Source of the DNA: Phycisphaerae bacterium
Lineage (GTDB): Bacteria; Planctomycetota; Phycisphaerae; UBA1845
Reading direction: 5' to 3'
NCBI GenBank assembly: GCA_029260035.1
Contig: JAJDEA010000130.1
Coordinates: 56,566 to 120,565, forward strand
Length of the DNA: 64,000 bases
Position 1 is the first letter of the stretch; each line of letters begins with the position of its first letter. The notes under the pieces were generated by a model that was given only the letters and a program-made list of their open reading frames with translations, had not been told where the DNA came from and searched no databases. Both the position numbers and the translations under genes were made by a program. Shown one piece after another: positions 47,901 to 56,701 of this stretch.

Positions 47901-48002
47901 TCACCGGATTACTTGCTTCATTTCATGGATGCGCGTTGCATCACGGAAAATACGTTGCGAAGCGGGTTGGTGCCTAGCGAAAAATGTACGGAAGTGATTT
48001 AA
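44979..48002 (+). CDS. putA: Bifunctional proline dehydrogenase / glutamate-semialdehyde dehydrogenase (PutA-like)
   Basis: 1007 residues. A PRODH barrel covers about 60-450, with INIDMESTKHREIT, AIRLVKGAYWDAE and YGMGDPLK for flavin and proline binding. A linker (about 450-490) rich in Pro and Ser follows. The aldehyde dehydrogenase domain covers about 490-995, with the Glu in EMGGKNAII, the catalytic Cys in FAGQKCSSCSRL, and QEEIFGPVLA. It oxidises proline to glutamate in two steps. The length corresponds to minimal, type-A PutA with no DNA-binding domain, so it should not be its own repressor. ATG start. Near addA, but with no apparent link. Confidence 0.95.
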   Translation: MNSNSAKTKIHERVQSIGREIFELASGAGPKAWHKAWWLDRMTQVLDEDAELGTRAFQFVDCLPALRTGGDIMRHLAEYFDPNTVRVPSLLHGLVTRGRFQSLRENVVGWGTRQGAAVMAGRFITGYDAPSAISTIKRLRRAGMAFTIDVLGESTTGDARADAYAEVYHKLIDRISPVAKKWRTIPLIDHDADGPMPIANLSIKLTGLDPHFDAIDPTRSIEKVCGRLRPILRQARRAGAFINIDMESTKHREITFELFKKLLMEDEFRDWTDVGIVVQAYLRTGEDDLRELIEWGKKRESRFAIRLVKGAYWDAETAAAIRAYKQPPVWEHKWESDACFERMTQTMLKHTNLIRPAFASHNVRSIAVVMATAESLRLTPKDYEIQMLYGMGDPLKTAVVKMGRTLRVYCPYGDLMPGMGYLIRRLLENTSNDSFLKQSFSDRQSHEKLLADPAVAQPPSSPPPARHYQNTDPEEPMFDFINASNTNFAVADNRKKMLGAINYVRGEMGCEYSLLINNESVIAEPFTQSLNASNSTEVVGRVARAFSSEVECAVAAARKAFPNWSQTLAAQRADFLRKVADRLESRRFELAATMILEVGKPWRESDADVTEAIDHFRYYAGQIERIESRPRLRNLPGEDNMLTYSPKGVCAVISPWAFPLAILSGMTAAALAAGNTVVIKPAGQAAVLAAKFVQILKAIGLPSGVVNFTPGEGASVGRQLVEHGDVNIVAFTGSRQVGAEVIRAGSVVRPEQPFIKQMIVEMGGKNAIIVDDDADLDGAVEAIVESAFSFAGQKCSSCSRLIVLEGAYGPLMDRLRDAVASIIIGPAENPSTMVGPVIDAEARDRILNCIKQADTGRTESYQAELPTTCRDGFFVPPTIITDVKPDAGIAQEEIFGPVLAVIRARDFDHALDIANGTRYALTGGLFSRSPANIERARREFAVGNLYINRKITGSQVDAQPFGGFRLSGTGVKAGSPDYLLHFMDARCITENTLRSGLVPSEKCTEVI

Positions 48003-48132
48003 TATAGCCGATTGCTTAAGGCGGGACGACAAGTCAAACCGCGTTTGGTTGACCGGCTAACAATGCCCGTTCTTGGTACATGGTGATGGTCAAGGTGCCG
48101 TCACATTGGAGTCTAATACGGAGATTAACAAA

Positions 48133-48219
48133 ATGGAATTGGAATCCTTTTTTTCGGCAACGTTTATCAACACGATTATCATTGCGATTCTGCTCTTGTT
48201 CACGACGAGCATCTTTTAG
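48133..48219 (+). CDS. 28-residue single-helix membrane peptide
   Basis: ATG to TAG encoding 28 residues: a short acidic N-terminus (MELESFFS) followed by one hydrophobic helix (TFINTIIIAILLLFTTSIF). A ribosome site, ACGGAG, lies 9 bases upstream of the ATG. No Lys or Arg occurs in it. It sits 130 bases after putA and would be easy to miss. Small single-helix proteins of this kind often regulate a transporter or membrane enzyme; none is indicated here. Chance cannot be excluded at this length. Confidence 0.45.
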   Translation: MELESFFSATFINTIIIAILLLFTTSIF

Positions 48220-48346
48220 TAAGTTCGTGCGCAATGCATGAGGTACCTTTGGTGCGACGGTCGCCGCAAATTCGCGAGGTTGGAATGCGGTTTGAAGTGG
48301 TTGCCGCATCTGGATTGTCGTACCCGAGCTTCGCTCGTTATGTATA

Positions 48347-49201
48347 TCACACCAAGTCCGGTGGTTGGCCCCAATAGAGCTTCGTCTTCAGCTTATGCCA
48401 CTTGGCATATTGAGGATTGCGAACGAGGGTAAAGTCGGCGTCGAAGCGACGAATGAAAACACGATCGCCAGGCTGGAGCAGCGAAGAAACCTGCCCATCG
48501 ACAATAGCAGTCGTCCCTTCGTTGACTTCGCAGGCCACAATCTCGACGACAGAATCTCGCTCAATGACCAGAGGCTTGTGCGTAAGGGAATGCGCACAGA
48601 GAGGCGTCAGAACAATGGCATCCACGCCGGATTGAATTATTGGCCCACCCGCGGAAAGGTTATGTGCGGTGGAGCCGCTCGGCGTACAAACGATCAACCC
48701 GTCGCCGGCAAATTCAGTAAGCGGCTCCCCGTCGATCGACACACCTAATCGTACAACGCGAAACGGCGTGCCCGCCCTGATAACGCAATCGTTGATGGCA
48801 AGATGCGTATCGCGTACGCCGCCGTTGCGTTCTGTTGTCACCTGAAAGATCGTCCGCCGACTGAGAAGCCGGTCGTCGCAAACGGCGCGGTCAAAATCGC
48901 GCTTTAGCTCTTCAATCGAAAATTCTGTCAAAAAGCCGAGCTTGCCGACATTCACGCCGATGAGTGGAATTTGGTTGGATGCCAGCGATCTCGCGACACC
49001 GATCAGTGTGCCGTCACCGCCAAAAACAACGATCCGATCAGCCTTTGCCTCAATGGCTGCCTGCCCATCATGTCCTACGAATTCACCGACAATATCCACA
49101 AGGCTATCAGCATGGCCGCGCAACTCCGACATCGCATCCGACGCTTCCGTCTTGTCGGGGTTTGCGATTAGAAAAACGCGACGATCTGACGAGTCGAACA
49201 T
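48347..49201 (-). CDS. nadK: NAD kinase
   Basis: 284 residues with the NAD kinase hallmarks: VVFGGDGTLIGVARSL, GVNVGKLGFLTEF, AINDCVIRAG and the motif GDGLIVCTPSGSTAHNLSAGG. It phosphorylates NAD to NADP in the cytoplasm. ATG at 49201; the minus-strand gene dxs ends 64 bases upstream of the start, so nadK may be the last gene of the isoprenoid cluster's transcript. The GDGT loop and all structural glycine residues expected for the family are present. Confidence 0.96.
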   Translation of the reverse strand: MFDSSDRRVFLIANPDKTEASDAMSELRGHADSLVDIVGEFVGHDGQAAIEAKADRIVVFGGDGTLIGVARSLASNQIPLIGVNVGKLGFLTEFSIEELKRDFDRAVCDDRLLSRRTIFQVTTERNGGVRDTHLAINDCVIRAGTPFRVVRLGVSIDGEPLTEFAGDGLIVCTPSGSTAHNLSAGGPIIQSGVDAIVLTPLCAHSLTHKPLVIERDSVVEIVACEVNEGTTAIVDGQVSSLLQPGDRVFIRRFDADFTLVRNPQYAKWHKLKTKLYWGQPPDLV

Positions 49202-49265
49202 GGGCTACTCCGGGATACGGTCGATTATCTCGGCGGAATTTCTGAAGATGTCAAAAATATGGCAT

Positions 49266-51194
49266 TCATCGAGTTTGCAAGGAGCGATGCAAGACACTGG
49301 AAGCCAGCGCCGAAGAAGGCGCCTCCAATTCAGTTAGCCTCTGTACTGCCGCAGCGATACCCGTTGCATCCATCCCGCATTCGGCAAGTTGTCCGGAACG
49401 AGAGCCGTGAGAGATAAAGCGATCTGCGGGCATACCAATTCGAACCATTTGATCACACCGCAGCCCCAATTCCTGGGCGGTCTCCAGGACCGCTGATCCA
49501 AACCCGCCTGCAACCGAGTGATCTTCAACAGTAACGACTGGTCGCCCCCTACCAAATGCCTGTCGAATCATTTCTTCGTCGATGGGTTTTGCGAATCGCG
49601 CGTTGACTACGGTTACGTCGATGCCGGTTTCTTCCAGTATCTTCGCTGCAGTCAATGCCTGCAATACCACCGTGCCGTAGCAAAGTATCGTAGCCGAATC
49701 GCCGTGAAGCAGCGTCCGCGATCGGCCCAACTCAAACGGCGAACAATCTTCATACGGTGTCGGAACATTGTCACGCGGATAACGAATTGCGCAGGGGCTA
49801 TTCAGCAACAATCCGAAACGCATAGCTTCTCTGAGTTCGTTTTCGTCGGCTGGCGCCATCAACACCATCCCCGGAAAACCTCTCAAATAAGTAATATCCA
49901 GGAACCCGTGATGCACCGCACCGTCGCCGCCAACCAGGCCAGCGCGATCGAGGCAAAACATTACGGGAAGCCCCTGAAGCACAACTTCCTGAAAGACCTG
50001 ATCGAACGCGCGTTGAAGAAATGTCGAATAGACGGCAACGACGGGCCTAACGCCTCCCCGGCATAGCCCGCCAGCTACGTCAACGGTGCAACTTTCCGCG
50101 ATTCCCATGTCCCTACACCGATCCGGAAACATTTCGGCAAACTTGGCAAGCCCGGTTCCGTCCGGCATACCAGCGGTCATCGCGTAAATCTTGTCATTGC
50201 TTTTGGCCAGATCGATGAGCGAATCAACAAATGCCGTCGTCCAGCTCTTCCCTGCCCCTGCCTTTGTTTTCACTTTCCCAGCTTCGACAACAAATGGCTT
50301 CGGGCTGTGATACTTGCCGGGGTCAGCCGTCGCCCATTTACATCCCTTCCCCTTGACCGTATGCACATGAAGAAGCACAGGATGATGGGCGTTCTTTAGC
50401 ATAGTCAGCAATTCGACAAGGTGCTTGATGTCATGGCCGTCCACAGGGCCAACATACTGCAATCCCATCGCCTCAAACACATTCCCCGGAGACACCGTCG
50501 CCTTAATGCCTTCCTTCAAGTGCGCGATCATATCGAAGGCGGGCTTGCCAAGGAGCGGCAACTTCGGCAACACTTGTTTCGTTCGTGCCTTGACGTCGTC
50601 ATAAAAATCGCTGGCACGAAATTTCGCCAAATACTCCGCGACGCCGCCTTGCGTTGGTGAAATACCCCACTCATTGTCATTCAATATGGTCAAGAACTGC
50701 CGTTTTAGTAATCCAGCCTGATTTAGACCTTCAAATGCCACCCCATTGACGATACTCGCATCCCCAACAACGGCAACAACGCTTGTCTTTCGACTAAGCA
50801 ACTCGTCTGCCCGAGCAAGCCCAACAGCCGTCGGAATGGCGGTCCCCGCATGTCCCACATCGAACAGGTCGTACTCACTCTCAGCAGGACTTGGAAATCC
50901 GCTGATCCCCCCCGGCTTTCGCAGCGTATCGAAACGATCATTCCGTCCGGTTAGGAGTTTGTGTGGATAACATTGATGGCCAACATCCCAAAGCAAGCGA
51001 TCCTTGGAAAAATCAAAAACCCGATGCAAGGCGATGGTTAGATCAACCACACCAAGATTGCTGGTGAGATGCCCGCCCCCAGCGCCAACCACGTCAAGAA
51101 TCCGCTCGCGAACCTCTCTGGCCAGCTTGGGAAGCTGTTCGATCGAAAGCGCACGAACATCATCAGGGGAAAGTATCTTATCTAACAGACTCAT
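49266..51194 (-). CDS. dxs: 1-deoxy-D-xylulose-5-phosphate synthase
   Basis: About 642 residues from the ATG at 51194. Recognisable parts include GGHLTSNLGVVDLTIALH, WDVGHQCYPHKLLTGR, VVGDASIVNGVAFEGLN for thiamine diphosphate, and HDGAVHHGFLD-like text (here GGDGAVHHGFLDI) in the second half. Dxs joins pyruvate and glyceraldehyde 3-phosphate in the first step of the methylerythritol phosphate isoprenoid pathway, using thiamine diphosphate. The preferred start follows a promoter (TATAAT on the minus strand) by about 75 bases; a longer frame exists but crosses that promoter. Next to the prenyl synthase, a common arrangement, although xseB is absent. Confidence 0.96.
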   Translation of the reverse strand: MSLLDKILSPDDVRALSIEQLPKLAREVRERILDVVGAGGGHLTSNLGVVDLTIALHRVFDFSKDRLLWDVGHQCYPHKLLTGRNDRFDTLRKPGGISGFPSPAESEYDLFDVGHAGTAIPTAVGLARADELLSRKTSVVAVVGDASIVNGVAFEGLNQAGLLKRQFLTILNDNEWGISPTQGGVAEYLAKFRASDFYDDVKARTKQVLPKLPLLGKPAFDMIAHLKEGIKATVSPGNVFEAMGLQYVGPVDGHDIKHLVELLTMLKNAHHPVLLHVHTVKGKGCKWATADPGKYHSPKPFVVEAGKVKTKAGAGKSWTTAFVDSLIDLAKSNDKIYAMTAGMPDGTGLAKFAEMFPDRCRDMGIAESCTVDVAGGLCRGGVRPVVAVYSTFLQRAFDQVFQEVVLQGLPVMFCLDRAGLVGGDGAVHHGFLDITYLRGFPGMVLMAPADENELREAMRFGLLLNSPCAIRYPRDNVPTPYEDCSPFELGRSRTLLHGDSATILCYGTVVLQALTAAKILEETGIDVTVVNARFAKPIDEEMIRQAFGRGRPVVTVEDHSVAGGFGSAVLETAQELGLRCDQMVRIGMPADRFISHGSRSGQLAECGMDATGIAAAVQRLTELEAPSSALASSVLHRSLQTR

Positions 51195-51276
51195 AAGTGC
51201 TGACGCTCCGAAGGCCCTGGCCAGATAGCTATCTTCAATATCAACGCAACCCAAATCTGGCGGCCTTGATATGGGC

Positions 51277-51282
51277 ATTATA
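51277..51282 (-). promoter_or_regulatory. -10 box for dxs
   Basis: On the minus strand this reads TATAAT, preceded by GGCG and with a poor -35. It lies about 83 bases before the dxs ATG and between ispA and dxs, which suggests that dxs has its own promoter and does not depend on ispA readthrough. Confidence 0.45.
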
Positions 51283-51317
51283 CGCCAAACAGGCCGATTT
51301 CGTTACTTTCAGTACTT

Positions 51318-52244
51318 TCAATAATTTCGAGCCACTACATAATCCGCAATTGCTCGAAGATCCTCGGCTTTCGCTCCAAAAATGGCCAATTGAGCTATGC
51401 AGGCGTCACAGGCCAGAATCGCAGCCGATCGACTCTTCTCTGTTCCTACGCACCGTGGATACGTTTGTTTACCAGCTTGGGTGTCTTTTCCGACTCCCTT
51501 GCCGAGTGCGGATTCGGTGGATGTAACATCCAGCAGGTCGTCCGCGATTTGGAATGCTTCTCCCAGGCGTTGCCCATATTCGCGCAATCCTTCGATCTGC
51601 GCCACATTCGCCCCGCCTGCGAGTGCGCCCAAGTGGCATGATGCCGAAAAAAGCGCCCCCGTCTTGCGGGCATGGATATACTTCACCAAATCCAGGCTGG
51701 CTTCTTCGTCTTCGCCAAGCAGGTCCGCTGCCTGACCACCGATCATTCCGTACCAACCAGTAGTCTGCGCAAGCGCCCGAATCATTTCTCCAGAGAGCAT
51801 CGGATTCTCGATGTGAACAGCGAGCAGTTCGAACGCACGCACAACCAAGGCATCGCCAGCGAGAATAGCCGTCGCTTCACCAAATTTTTTGTGACAAGTC
51901 GGTTGCCCTCTTCGGAGGTCGTCATCATCCATAGCAGGAAGATCGTCATGGATCAAACTAAACGCATGAACGCATTCGAGAGCAGCGGCGGCTGGCCAGC
52001 AGTCGTCACGCTGGCCACCGACCAGTTCACAACATCGCATCACCAGGTAAGGTCGAATTCGCTTGCCCGGAGCCAGGGCAGAATAAACCATGGCTTCGCG
52101 CAGCTGGTCCGGCACTCCGTCTCGCGAACCAAGGAACTTGTGAAGCCTTTCGTCAAACTGTTTTGCGAAATCATGCAGCCGATCAATAACGCTTACGTCT
52201 GCGGGCAATGTCTTGTCGCTTGGTGAGGAATTATGGTTTTGCAA
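51318..52244 (-). CDS. ispA: Polyprenyl synthase, farnesyl/geranylgeranyl diphosphate type
   Basis: 308 residues with both aspartate-rich motifs of all-trans short-chain prenyltransferases: first HDDLPAMDDDDLRRGQPTCH, second ADDLLDVTS. The spacing DDxxxxD and the two residues before it fit the IspA type (farnesyl or geranylgeranyl diphosphate synthase). It elongates DMAPP with IPP in the cytoplasm. Start is TTG. It is followed by dxs, so isoprenoid precursor supply and chain elongation are clustered. Whether the main product is C15 or C20 cannot be decided from the sequence alone. Confidence 0.92.
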   Translation of the reverse strand: MQNHNSSPSDKTLPADVSVIDRLHDFAKQFDERLHKFLGSRDGVPDQLREAMVYSALAPGKRIRPYLVMRCCELVGGQRDDCWPAAAALECVHAFSLIHDDLPAMDDDDLRRGQPTCHKKFGEATAILAGDALVVRAFELLAVHIENPMLSGEMIRALAQTTGWYGMIGGQAADLLGEDEEASLDLVKYIHARKTGALFSASCHLGALAGGANVAQIEGLREYGQRLGEAFQIADDLLDVTSTESALGKGVGKDTQAGKQTYPRCVGTEKSRSAAILACDACIAQLAIFGAKAEDLRAIADYVVARNY

Positions 52245-52452
52245 CGCGATATAACCTCAAACAATCTAGCGTACTAGCGTACCGGCGATTCTCAATAATT
52301 CGCGGGAGAAAAATACAACCGAACGCGGCAGTAGAATAGAGCTTGCTTTGGCTCTGGTCGATCCGGAGATTATTCTCGAAACAAAACAGTATAGCCGCGG
52401 CGTTCAAAGTCGCCAATGCAAGACTAAATTGAAGCATACCGCGGTTAGAAGG

Positions 52453-53361
52453 CTACGCTCTCTCACCCGTAAGATCGTTTTCCAGGAACCGGTTCATCAA
52501 CGGCAGGATTTCGGACAGAGCATCCTCTACAACATAATGTCCCGCGTCTGGAAAGTGGTGAACTTCGGCATCCGGGAATTTCTGCTGCCACTTCGTCAGG
52601 TAGCCGTCGTTGAAACAAAAGTCTCGCCCGCCCCAGCAAATGAGCATAGGCCGATCGCGAAACTGCCCTAACGAATCGTCGATCGCCTCGATTTCATTGC
52701 GACTTGTCGCACCTGGGTGCAAGGGAATGTCGCGGATGAACCGGTCAACCGCCACACGATTGGCAAAGTTATTGTAGGGAAGTAAGTAGCCAGCGCGAAC
52801 ACGAGCGGTCATGCGGGTCCGATCTTTACATGCCATGTAGACAGCACCCAAGGCAAACGCATTCAAGCCGCGCACCGCAAGTGAACCCATGATGGGCATT
52901 CGGCACAGCCGTATCCGCCACGGACAAGGCCCGAGGAAAGCAGCCGTGTTGAAGAGTACAAATCGCTTAACGCAGCTTACATGCCTCCTAGCCCAGCCGA
53001 ATCCAATCGCCCCGCCCCAGTCGTGCAGGACAAGTGTCACATCTTGTACACGCAAGTGCTGCAATAGTCTTGAAACGTTGTCAATATGGGAGGTCAGCGT
53101 ATAGGCATACTCTTGCGGCTTATCGGAAAGGCCGCAACCCATGTGGTCCGGGACGATGACACGAAAGCGGTCTCGCAATCCTTTGATAAGCTCGCGATAA
53201 TAAAACGACCAGGTCGGATTGCCGTGAAGCATAACCAACGTAGGGCCTTGCCCTTCGTCCACATAGTGCATTTTGTGTTGGCCGATATCGAAATAGTTCG
53301 ACTGAAACGGATAGAGGTCCGTCAAGCCATCCTGCGAGGGTACAGTCAAGGCATTCACCAT
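52453..53361 (-). CDS. oleB: Alpha/beta hydrolase, OleB-like
   Basis: 302 residues, haloalkane-dehalogenase-type alpha/beta hydrolase. The oxyanion segment is HGNPTWSFYYREL, the nucleophile Asp is in VLHDWGGAIGFGW, and the terminal His in DAGHYVVEDA. OleB decarboxylates beta-lactones to cis-olefins in head-to-head hydrocarbon synthesis. The identification depends on the seven-base overlap with oleA upstream; by itself the protein could be read as a dehalogenase-like hydrolase. The partner genes oleC (beta-lactone synthetase) and oleD (reductase) are not next to it. Confidence 0.82.
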   Translation of the reverse strand: MVNALTVPSQDGLTDLYPFQSNYFDIGQHKMHYVDEGQGPTLVMLHGNPTWSFYYRELIKGLRDRFRVIVPDHMGCGLSDKPQEYAYTLTSHIDNVSRLLQHLRVQDVTLVLHDWGGAIGFGWARRHVSCVKRFVLFNTAAFLGPCPWRIRLCRMPIMGSLAVRGLNAFALGAVYMACKDRTRMTARVRAGYLLPYNNFANRVAVDRFIRDIPLHPGATSRNEIEAIDDSLGQFRDRPMLICWGGRDFCFNDGYLTKWQQKFPDAEVHHFPDAGHYVVEDALSEILPLMNRFLENDLTGERA

Positions 53362-54404
53362 GTCACGCCGAGCATGACGCTGCTCAGGCCGCTGCCAATC
53401 CCTAACATGCCAATCGTCTCACCTGGCTTGGGCGTGTCGCGTTCGATCCCCATCGCCATCGTCAGTGGAAGCGACACCGACCCGACATTCCCCAGAAACT
53501 CAAATGTGGAAAAATCGTTCGTTGGCTCCATGCCTATCGCCTCATAAAACTTATCACGATGAGCAATACCGACCTGATGGCTATAAACCCGAGCGGGTTT
53601 GCCGTTCGACCAGCCGAGATGGTCGCGGAACATCCCCCACGTTTGCCCCGCCAGTTCGCAGCCGTCAACAAGTAATGTTTCCGAATCGGTTCGCATCGTC
53701 ATCGCAGCGTCTTTGCCGAAGCCTGTATCGGTGCTCCCACGACACAGATGATTGTGTTCGGTCGCTGAGCGAACGACCCCCCCGATAAGGCGATGGCCCG
53801 TTTGAGAAACGGAACTATGCGTCAGGACGAGTGCCACGGCGCCGGACCCGATGGTCAGGGACGCGAAAGCTCGTTTGAAATCCTCTTTTGTAAGACCCGG
53901 GGCATCAAGCAAGCTGTCGATCGTCGTACGGACAAGCTGGCGACTGCTCTCTCCCGCGACGACCAACCCGCGCTTGATTTGGCCCAGCTCGATCATGTTG
54001 CCAAGAGACACCATCCCATTGAGAAAGCCAAGGCAGGCATTCGATATGTCATACATCATCGATTGTCGGGGCAATTTGAGGTTGTCATGCACAACTGAGG
54101 CGGTGGCGGGCTCCAGGAAATCCCGCGAAACAGACGTATGCACGAGGCATTCGATCTCAGAAGGTGAAACGCCGGATTGCGTTAGCGCAGCTCGTCCGGC
54201 GCGCGTGCTGGCGTCACTGGGGACGGTCCCTTCATCCCAAAAACGCCGCTCGCGGATCCCCGTCATGAGTTCCAGTCTGCCCTCGTGCAGGCCGAAGCGT
54301 TCATAAATCGGAGCAAGCTCTCGCTCGATTTCAACAGACGTCACGGTATGCTCAGGAAGAACATAACCGAATGCCTCAAGATGTACGTTTTTATAATCCA
54401 GCAT
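53355..54404 (-). CDS. oleA: OleA-type condensing enzyme (KAS III-like)
   Basis: 349 residues, thiolase fold. Catalytic Cys124 in DISNACLGFLNGM, His in YSHQVG, Asn in FLGNVGSVSLP and an upstream Glu98 in DFLEPATASVVHD, which is the Glu that OleA contributes across the dimer. The Glu and the FLG-N-x-GSVSLP region separate OleA from FabH. It condenses two acyl-CoAs head to head to a beta-ketoacid. The gene overlaps oleB by 7 bases. This pair is the known entry into long-chain olefin synthesis, seen in several planctomycetes. ATG start. Confidence 0.88.
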   Translation of the reverse strand: MLDYKNVHLEAFGYVLPEHTVTSVEIERELAPIYERFGLHEGRLELMTGIRERRFWDEGTVPSDASTRAGRAALTQSGVSPSEIECLVHTSVSRDFLEPATASVVHDNLKLPRQSMMYDISNACLGFLNGMVSLGNMIELGQIKRGLVVAGESSRQLVRTTIDSLLDAPGLTKEDFKRAFASLTIGSGAVALVLTHSSVSQTGHRLIGGVVRSATEHNHLCRGSTDTGFGKDAAMTMRTDSETLLVDGCELAGQTWGMFRDHLGWSNGKPARVYSHQVGIAHRDKFYEAIGMEPTNDFSTFEFLGNVGSVSLPLTMAMGIERDTPKPGETIGMLGIGSGLSSVMLGVTW

Positions 54405-54649
54405 CCGGCTTTGTCCTGCGAGTTTCGTAGCGATGCCCGCGCCTCGCCAATAAGCCGTATTGTACTTCGCAGAACAGATTCGGGCTATAGTGGTCCCGCC
54501 GATCGGCTATCGCTGATTCGACTCACTCGACCCCTACAATCGCATGTTCAATGCGCCGTAAGCGCTACCCACGACCGGGGCCATTTACGAAACGGCGAGA
54601 AAACACCCGCACAACAATCGCAGCAAGACACGCCTCCATTTTGGAGTCC

Positions 54650-55444
54650 TCAATCTGCTGTCGATTGAGTCTGACTATGTCGATTTGCTGGATCAGTGCT
54701 GGCTGGTGGCTGGCGATATTTCAGTGGGAATGCGTCATGAAAACCGCGTCGATTTGCAATGTGAGCCGCGAATTTTCTTAGCATAGCCTCTCGGGAAAGC
54801 GCCGGGTGTAGATCAGAACGGCAAGGGGCATCATGACCGTGGCATGAAAGACATGTTTCCGGTCCCACGGGATGACGACCGTCAGCACTAAGCTCCTTCG
54901 GGCTATACCCCCTGCCTGCCCGGAGGATTTCGCGCATTGTCTTGGCGTATTTAAAACCGGGACCGTGGCACGCTTCGCAACCCGCCCCCTCACGCTCGGC
55001 AACCAGGCGAACCGACCGCTTGTCTGTCGGGTCGGGCACGAAGTATCCGCCGGGCTTGCCAAAGCCGACACTGTGACACTTCAAACAATTAGCGTTTGAG
55101 GTGTAATCTTCGTCCGGATTAAGTCTTGCGGCAACCTTTGCATCTCGCTTGATACCAGCCAAGAGAGATTCCCATGAGCCGCCTTTCGACGACTCTACCC
55201 AAGACTCATACCATGAGCTATGGCACATCCGGCACTTCTTGTTACCAACATACTGAAGTTCGTCGCCTTGCACATCTGAAGTTCGGGAGGAATCAATGTT
55301 GACTACCTCAGCAACGTCATGCTGAGCGCCTGCGCAAATCGATATCGCGCCGATCGTGGACCAGCCATAAAAGGCGATCAACGCGGAGAGAAACAGAGTC
55401 GTGTTGAGAAAACGCGCGTACTTCATGACAGTTGCAATCTTCAT
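54650..55444 (-). CDS. Tetrahaem cytochrome c, c554-like
   Basis: About 264 residues. The signal peptide is hydrophobic (TTLFLSALIAFYGWSTIGAI). Four haem-binding sites CxxCH follow: CRMCH, CLKCH, CEACH and CLSCH, spread over about 75-195, as in cytochrome c554 and related multihaem proteins. The extra HGHDAPCRSDLH after the last site could add an axial ligand. It would be exported and folded in the periplasm for electron transfer. Donor and acceptor are unknown, and no oxidase or reductase genes are next to it. ATG at 55444, preferred over an earlier in-frame start. Confidence 0.88.
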   Translation of the reverse strand: MKIATVMKYARFLNTTLFLSALIAFYGWSTIGAISICAGAQHDVAEVVNIDSSRTSDVQGDELQYVGNKKCRMCHSSWYESWVESSKGGSWESLLAGIKRDAKVAARLNPDEDYTSNANCLKCHSVGFGKPGGYFVPDPTDKRSVRLVAEREGAGCEACHGPGFKYAKTMREILRAGRGYSPKELSADGRHPVGPETCLSCHGHDAPCRSDLHPALSREAMLRKFAAHIANRRGFHDAFPLKYRQPPASTDPANRHSQTQSTAD

Positions 55445-55737
55445 CGGGCAAAGCATCGTCGATATCTAGGTTTGGATGGCCTGAGAATACGTCGGTCCGG
55501 ACAAACACCCCTGTGCAAACCCCGTTCACTTCTCTCGAGAATTATAACTTACAGACAGACGGTTTGTATAAGGACGACTGATAATATGGGCCAATTCGAT
55601 GCCGCAGGAAGGAGGCATCGCCGATACGCCGCTCTTCGTTGACTTTCCCATCCGCCGTGCCAAAAAATCATACGGAGTCACGCCCAAAGGGGAGAGCGCG
55701 GCACCGAAGGCGCAACACGCTGCACAGGGGAAAGAAG

Positions 55738-56556
55738 CTGAACATCAACACGAGTCAATTCTATATACTTGCGCAAAACCTTCGCTTGGCGCGTTGCTTC
55801 GTTCTCCTGATCTGTACGGGGTGCGGGGGACTTAGCGCAACACCATTTGCCAAGGCACCGTTGTTTATCTCCGAGTGCACCAATCAATCGAATCCGGATG
55901 CAACCACCGCATTGGTCGTTCTCGATTGGTCGGGGGGCGTCAATCCGATCTACCCAAACCACTATCTTGAAGGATTGGACCTCTCAGCCTTTCCAGTCGA
56001 AGAAGGCGGAACGCTGGCTGACGATGCAGAAGTATTCCAGGAACTCGTAGCCGACGCAATCAACAAGATTTATTGCCAATGGCCTGACGCTGATGTAGCC
56101 GTCCGAATCGGCGAGTACGAAGAAAACGAACCCTATGCGGATACCATTCTTCACCTTACGCAGGAACTACGACCGGATGGTGGCATGGATATCGGCCAAG
56201 GAGAATACGACCCGTGCGACAGGCAAGATGACAACGTAGCTCTGATTTTTGGTGAACGAATACGCGAGTTGAGTAGCGTCTACACCTTTGATGAGTGGGT
56301 AAACGTATTCGCCAATGTTTGTGCACATGAGATCGCACACACACTCGGCTACGGCCATATCCTCCGTGAAGATCGATCAGATACCGAACGGTCAGCTTTT
56401 GTGGAATTGATGCTCGACCGCCATACGATGGCAGAAATGAGACGCCCTCATCGGTTCGTCGCAGAGCAATCGAATTGTACGATCCAACCAATCGCAGGCC
56501 CAAGAACTGTGTCGGGCTCTACCATTGTTTGCACACACACAGCACGAAATGACTAG
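55738..56556 (+). CDS. Lipoprotein with HExxHxxGxxH zinc motif (third copy)
   Basis: The coding frame runs from 55639 to 56556, but the first 33 codons look non-coding; the likely start lies near 55738 (CTG, with AGGGGAAAG before it) or at a TTG at 55786, and is unresolved. A signal peptide with CFVLLICTGC forms a lipobox. The mature part has HEIAHTLGYGH at nucleotide about 56326, the metzincin zinc motif, with LML further on as a possible Met-turn. It lacks the N-terminal PPC domain of the pair at 37.9-40.5 kb and is more distant from them. Probably an exported protease; substrate unknown. Confidence 0.62.
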   Translation: MNINTSQFYILAQNLRLARCFVLLICTGCGGLSATPFAKAPLFISECTNQSNPDATTALVVLDWSGGVNPIYPNHYLEGLDLSAFPVEEGGTLADDAEVFQELVADAINKIYCQWPDADVAVRIGEYEENEPYADTILHLTQELRPDGGMDIGQGEYDPCDRQDDNVALIFGERIRELSSVYTFDEWVNVFANVCAHEIAHTLGYGHILREDRSDTERSAFVELMLDRHTMAEMRRPHRFVAEQSNCTIQPIAGPRTVSGSTIVCTHTARND

Positions 56557-56701
56557 CGCAAACTCTATTCTATTGTTACGTCCTGAGACGTGTTCTTACC
56601 CGCAATTCGAGCGATTCACCACTACACTTAACCGTTTGCTGCAGTAGACGATAACGCTTTCATCATTTCCACCAGGCCAATCGTCTCACGAAATCGGCTA
56701 G

